Made by a program: the position numbers and the translations under genes | Notes under the pieces: model-generated | Seen by the model: only the letters and a program-made list of their open reading frames with translations | The model's database searches: none | What the model was told of the DNA's origin: nothing | Shown here: positions 63,350-64,000 of the stretch, piece after piece | Layout of the letters: each line of letters opens with the position of its first letter | How positions within the stretch are numbered: position 1 is the stretch's first letter | Assembly: GCF_016031625.1 (NCBI RefSeq) | Contig: NZ_JACCHP010000021.1 | Coordinates: 124,001-188,000, forward strand | DNA from: Bradyrhizobium agreste | Lineage (GTDB): Bacteria; Pseudomonadota; Alphaproteobacteria; Rhizobiales; Xanthobacteraceae | Length of the DNA stretch: 64,000 nucleotides | Direction: 5' to 3'

Positions 63350-64000
63350 TTGCACGCCCCCGACCGCGCCCCGTCCTACGCACATCCCGCACGGCTGATC
63401 CTGATCCTGTCGCTCGCCGCCACCGTCGGGCTCGGCATCGGCCGCTTTGCCTATGCGCTGGTGCTCCCCGACATGCGGGAGACCCTCGGCTGGTCCTACT
63501 CGGCGGCCGGTTTCATGAACACGATCAACGCCGTCGGCTATCTCGTGGGCGCGCTGCTGGCGTCCCGCCTGATCCAGCGCGTCGGCTGGGCGGCCGCGAT
63601 CCGCGGTGGAACCGTCGCCTGCGTCGTCGCGCTCGCCACCTGCGCGCTGACGGGGAATTTCGTCGCGCTGAGCCTGGCGCGCCTGGTGCTGGGCCTGGGT
63701 GCGGCGGCCGGTTTCGTCGCCGGCGGCGCGCTGGCCGCCACCATCGCCCAATCGCGGCCCGAACGCGCCAATTTCCTGCTGAGCTTGTTCTATGCCGGAC
63801 CCGGCATCGGCATTCTGTCCTCGGGGCTGATCGCCCCGTTCACGCTGCAATATTTCGGCTCCGGTTCATGGTGGATCGTGTGGTGGGCGCTGACGCTGCT
63901 GTCAGTCGCGATGACGATCCCGCTGTTCCTGATCCGCATCGAGAGCAGTGTCCGCTTTTCGGAAGGCGGTCACGGCTCGTTCGCGATCCTCCCCGTGTTG
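63350..64000 (+). CDS. MFS transporter, YbfB/YjiJ family (3' partial)
   Basis: Runs off the window end; 217 codons visible, no stop. TTG start 63350 with GGAG eight bases upstream; there is no ATG near the N-terminus. The first helix ILILSLAATVGLGIGRFAYALVLPDMRETLGWSYSAAGFMNTINAVGYLVGALLASRLIQRVG is characteristic of YbfB/YjiJ major-facilitator proteins; about six helices are seen. Substrate unknown. Divergent from leuB. Confidence 0.85.
   Translation, partial: MHAPDRAPSYAHPARLILILSLAATVGLGIGRFAYALVLPDMRETLGWSYSAAGFMNTINAVGYLVGALLASRLIQRVGWAAAIRGGTVACVVALATCALTGNFVALSLARLVLGLGAAAGFVAGGALAATIAQSRPERANFLLSLFYAGPGIGILSSGLIAPFTLQYFGSGSWWIVWWALTLLSVAMTIPLFLIRIESSVRFSEGGHGSFAILPVL

Noticed and set aside
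62001-63398. 465-codon plus-strand frame over leuB
   Set aside because: Antisense shadow; the credible plus-strand gene here starts at 63350 with a Shine-Dalgarno and MFS-type helices.

Overview
The window reads as chromosomal DNA of a Bradyrhizobium-type alphaproteobacterium (Nitrobacteraceae). The basis is the high-GC codon use, the protein families seen, the core order rpsT-dnaA-dnaN-recF-gyrB, and several families of palindromic intergenic repeats of the kind common in Bradyrhizobium and Rhodopseudomonas. The genus is inferred by recognition, not by a database search. Genes are densely packed. I see no tRNA, rRNA, CRISPR array, prophage or intact insertion sequence.

Layout. 1-17 kb: a truncated O-acyltransferase with an SGNH domain, DNA polymerase IV, a secreted beta-solenoid protein, a 3-methyladenine glycosylase, a metallophosphoesterase, a small cyclic-nucleotide-binding protein, an operon of membrane protein, winged-helix regulator and undecaprenyl diphosphate synthase, a periplasmic trypsin-like protease, a DUF899/AHSA1/ArsR operon, a Bug-type solute-binding protein, a VOC protein, an acyl-CoA-synthetase-like enzyme and an HD-GYP protein. 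17-24 kb: an IorAB-like molybdenum hydroxylase, two alpha/beta hydrolases and a polysaccharide-export lipoprotein. 24-34 kb: the replication cluster rpsT, dnaA, dnaN, recF and gyrB, interrupted by a DUF559 gene and a hypothetical gene. 34-47 kb: a MurA homologue with Asp at the catalytic Cys position, a MATE transporter, an RlpA-like protein, FUSC, MmgE/PrpD, a serine hydrolase, a membrane-bound AraC regulator, pirin and PurC. 47-64 kb: a SulP-STAS-cNMP transporter, an aldehyde dehydrogenase, a second serine hydrolase, adenosine kinase, MurJ, TrpS, a universal stress protein, NfuA, Asd, a hexapeptide transferase, LeuB and the start of an MFS transporter.

The most interesting regulatory signal lies at 8.0-9.15 kb. 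A winged-helix regulator sits between a six-helix membrane protein and uppS. The operon promoter (TTGCAT, 16 nt, TATACT, minus strand) is overlapped by an inverted repeat. A near-identical 17-bp palindrome (15 of 17 bases) covers the uppS start codon. This looks like an autoregulated lipid-carrier module that I cannot match to a described system.

Other points worth a look: the MurA-like protein with Asp119, predicted to be insensitive to fosfomycin; a family of six 159-207 bp inverted-repeat elements, one of which carries matching insertions in both arms; the 1.17 kb AT-rich gap upstream of dnaA; and the 1.6 kb beta-solenoid gene. Gene starts were often moved downstream of the longest frame to fit a Shine-Dalgarno sequence or the family's usual N-terminus.
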